A model generated the notes under the pieces. It was not told where the DNA came from. It did not search any database and worked only from the letters and a program-made list of their open reading frames with translations. A stretch of 64,000 nt of DNA from Leptofilum sp041748655 (GTDB lineage: Bacteria > Chloroflexota > Anaerolineae > Promineifilales > Promineifilaceae), in contig JBGTCV010000119.1 in the NCBI GenBank assembly GCA_041748655.1, positions 1 to 64,000 on the forward strand, in the 5' to 3' direction. The translations under genes were made by a program, and so were the position numbers. Position 1 is the first letter of the stretch. Every line of letters begins with the position of its first letter. Shown in pieces: positions 62,547 to 64,000 of this stretch.

Positions 62547-63137
62547 ATGAAAGTTAAGTGTAGCTCAAAAGGGTTCCCTATCGTTTGCGTAGGTGGTTCG
62601 GCTGGAGGTTTAGATGCCTATATTCGATTACTACGCAATCTGCCAGGCGATATGGGTGTTGCCATTGTTATTGTCAATCACCATAGAACCGTGCCTACCA
62701 TGCTTCACGAGATTCTCCCTCGGTATACCGTGATGCCGGTTGAACTTATCACAAATAAACTAGTCATTGAAAAAAATCATGTATTCATTATCCCGGAAAA
62801 GCGTGATTTGCATGTTCTAGATGGCGAGTTCCGCCTGAAGCCAATATCTAAGCCTAGAGGATGGCCCGACGTAATTACCGTATTTCTGCGATCCCTTGCG
62901 GAAAACTGGGATGGCAAACTTATCGCTGTTATTGTCTCTGGTTACGATGGTGATGGGGCAGCAGGTCTGCGCGGCATTAAAGAATTGTGTGGCATTACGA
63001 TCGCACAAAAGCCGGATACAGCCAAAGTGCCAGATATGCCGGAGACCGCAATCGACAGCGGAGACATTGATTTCATTCTTTCACCTGAGAATATCGCCAG
63101 AGAAATCATAAAAATTGCGGACACACTTGAATTGTAA
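62547..63137 (+). CDS. Stand-alone CheB-type methylesterase domain
   Basis: 196 residues. The catalytic triad is S18 (VGGSAGG), H45 (VNHH) and D136 (SGYDGDGAAG). CheB removes methyl groups from chemoreceptor glutamates, but here there is no receiver domain and no chemotaxis gene nearby. PETAIDSGDIDFILSP is the usual C-terminal substrate-side motif. ATG at 62547 has GGAG nine bases upstream. The gene is AT-richer than its neighbours and has no ACGGCCGT, which suggests it was acquired. Lone CheB domains are often fused to CheR/PAS kinases, so it may be a fragment. Confidence 0.83.
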   Translation: MKVKCSSKGFPIVCVGGSAGGLDAYIRLLRNLPGDMGVAIVIVNHHRTVPTMLHEILPRYTVMPVELITNKLVIEKNHVFIIPEKRDLHVLDGEFRLKPISKPRGWPDVITVFLRSLAENWDGKLIAVIVSGYDGDGAAGLRGIKELCGITIAQKPDTAKVPDMPETAIDSGDIDFILSPENIAREIIKIADTLEL

Positions 63138-63233
63138 ACCATTTGAAATAAAGCCATATTTCATCAATTCCTTCCTTCCTTTCACCCCCGTCTTGTCACG
63201 TAACCCAGTTTTTCGTAGCCAAATCCCGCTTCT

Positions 63234-63335
63234 TTAATGTCGATGAGGGCCACGGAAGTTGGTAAACGCTTCTATGAGCACCTGCATCGTTTTTTTGCTG
63301 CCATCGTTGGTTTGTTGAGGGTCTGTTGGGGTCAT
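63234..63335 (-). CDS. Small ORF with strong ribosome site, possibly frameshifted
   Basis: 33 residues starting MTPTDPQQTNDGSKK, preceded by AGGAGGAAAAACC. After the stop, another frame continues as TSVALIDIKEAGFGYEKLGY and ends near the CheB-like gene. Either a tiny gene or the start of a small gene broken by one frameshift. No family recognised. Confidence 0.35.
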   Translation of the reverse strand: MTPTDPQQTNDGSKKTMQVLIEAFTNFRGPHRH

Positions 63336-63389
63336 TGGTTTTTCCTCCTGGTGGATAATCTAGCACAGGGGAAAGTGTGGGGCAATGGG

Positions 63390-63998
63390 TTACGGCCGTT
63401 TCCAGCCCAACTTCAGCGAAATGCGCTGCGCCGTTTGCTGCACCAGTTCGCCCCATTCCGGTACGCGGTCGGCAGTGAAGCGAATGGCGGGCGCACCCAG
63501 GCTGATGGCGGCCACCACCTGGCCATCGTGGTTGAACAACGGCGCGCCCACAACGATCAGCCCTTCCTCCAGCCACTCTTCCACAAATGAGTAACCGCGC
63601 TGGCGGGTGCGGGCCAGTTCCTGGCGCAGGTCAGCGGGATCGGTGATGGTTTTGGGGGTAAGGGGGGATAACGGCCGTTGCAACACCGCAGCCACCCGCT
63701 CTTCCGGCAGGTGGGCCAGCATGGCAATGCCGGTGGAGGTGGCAAACATCGGCCAGCGCGTGCCTAACGACTGCGAACTGCCCACCAGATGGTTACCAAT
63801 GACCTCGTCGATAATCAGCACCGAATCGTCACCGGAGATAATTTCCAGGGTGGCCGTTTCACCAGAGGTGGCGGCCATCCGCGCCAGTTCTGGCCTGGCC
63901 AACGCCCGCAAATCGTTGCTGCGCAGGGCACACCCACCCAGCACCACAATTTCTGGCCCCAGGATGTATGTTTCGGCGTACGGCCGTCGCGCCACCAT
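63390..63998 (-). CDS. IclR-family regulator, effector domain (cut by window edge)
   Basis: 203 residues, open to the right edge. GETATLEIISGDDSVLIID and the C-terminal RGYSFVEEWLEEGLIVVGAP and AAISLGAPAIRF match the IclR effector-binding domain. The DNA-binding winged helix would lie beyond the window. Ligand unknown. Three ACGGCCGT copies, and typical GC. Confidence 0.88.
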   Translation of the reverse strand: MVARRPYAETYILGPEIVVLGGCALRSNDLRALARPELARMAATSGETATLEIISGDDSVLIIDEVIGNHLVGSSQSLGTRWPMFATSTGIAMLAHLPEERVAAVLQRPLSPLTPKTITDPADLRQELARTRQRGYSFVEEWLEEGLIVVGAPLFNHDGQVVAAISLGAPAIRFTADRVPEWGELVQQTAQRISLKLGWKRP

Positions 63999-64000
63999 CC

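Overview
The window is a gene-dense bacterial chromosome segment (GC roughly in the upper 50s percent by eye). The gene set suggests a filamentous-type Chloroflexota, probably Anaerolineae. The clues are GAF/LuxR two-component pairs, a LAL/MalT-type regulator, three CPBP proteases, lipoproteins with Pro/Thr/Glu linkers, DUF5667 and DUF6585 families, a MutA/MutB mutase and many intergenic hairpin repeats. The assignment is inference; there is no rRNA, and the one tRNA seen is Pro(GGG). The most striking global signal is the palindrome ACGGCCGT, usually extended to GGAAACGGCCGTTTCC. I counted at least 110 copies by eye, where one or two are expected by chance. It behaves like the HIP1 palindrome of cyanobacteria.

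Layout. 1-7.9 kb: end of an ISL3-type transposase, a LuxR response regulator, malic enzyme, a 185-bp MITE with a 9-bp target duplication, a lone CheY, DUF3307, an SDR, an MFS exporter, a membrane protein and a VOC protein. 7.9-10.4 kb: a scrambled zone with a beta-helix gene remnant, a stress-type coiled-coil protein, a VapC/AbrB toxin-antitoxin pair, and a nucleotidyltransferase pair whose C-terminus is a copy of the mutase tail. 10.4-15.7 kb: methylmalonyl-CoA mutase large and small subunits split by an aldo/keto reductase. 15.9-17.7 kb: an MGT-type glycosyltransferase coupled to a membrane protein.

17.8-35 kb is the most interesting block. It holds two cupredoxin proteins of swapped domain order, a STAS protein, a patatin, a patatin-FHA-FHA-ABC-permease fusion, a Ser/Thr kinase, membrane proteins, a GAF histidine kinase with its response regulator, and a BBE-like flavoprotein. 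The kinase and both cupredoxin proteins share the same extracytoplasmic domain. Three transcription units here start with the same promoter-like module: a CCTAAC-type palindrome, 59 bp start-to-start to GGCTGTGG, then 25 bp to TATTCT or TAAGCT. I read the block as a candidate envelope redox-sensing and lipid-handling system under kinase and two-component control.

35.6-50.6 kb: a lipoprotein peptidase, a DUF4352-like protein, tRNA-Pro, a CPBP protease, a phosphoglycerate-mutase-like phosphatase, an MDR oxidoreductase, an SDR, DUF4386, a LAL regulator, a YprB-like nuclease and a secreted protein. 50.9-64 kb: two CPBP proteases, a beta-propeller lipoprotein, TrpF with a repeat inserted in its coding region, an HD protein, an ECF sigma/anti-sigma pair with a collagen-like tail, NUDIX, histidine kinase, Hsp33, GlnRS, a lone CheB-type methylesterase and the end of an IclR regulator. 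Intergenic DNA is packed with small repeats: heptanucleotide hairpins at gene ends, two MITE-like families, and several palindrome families.
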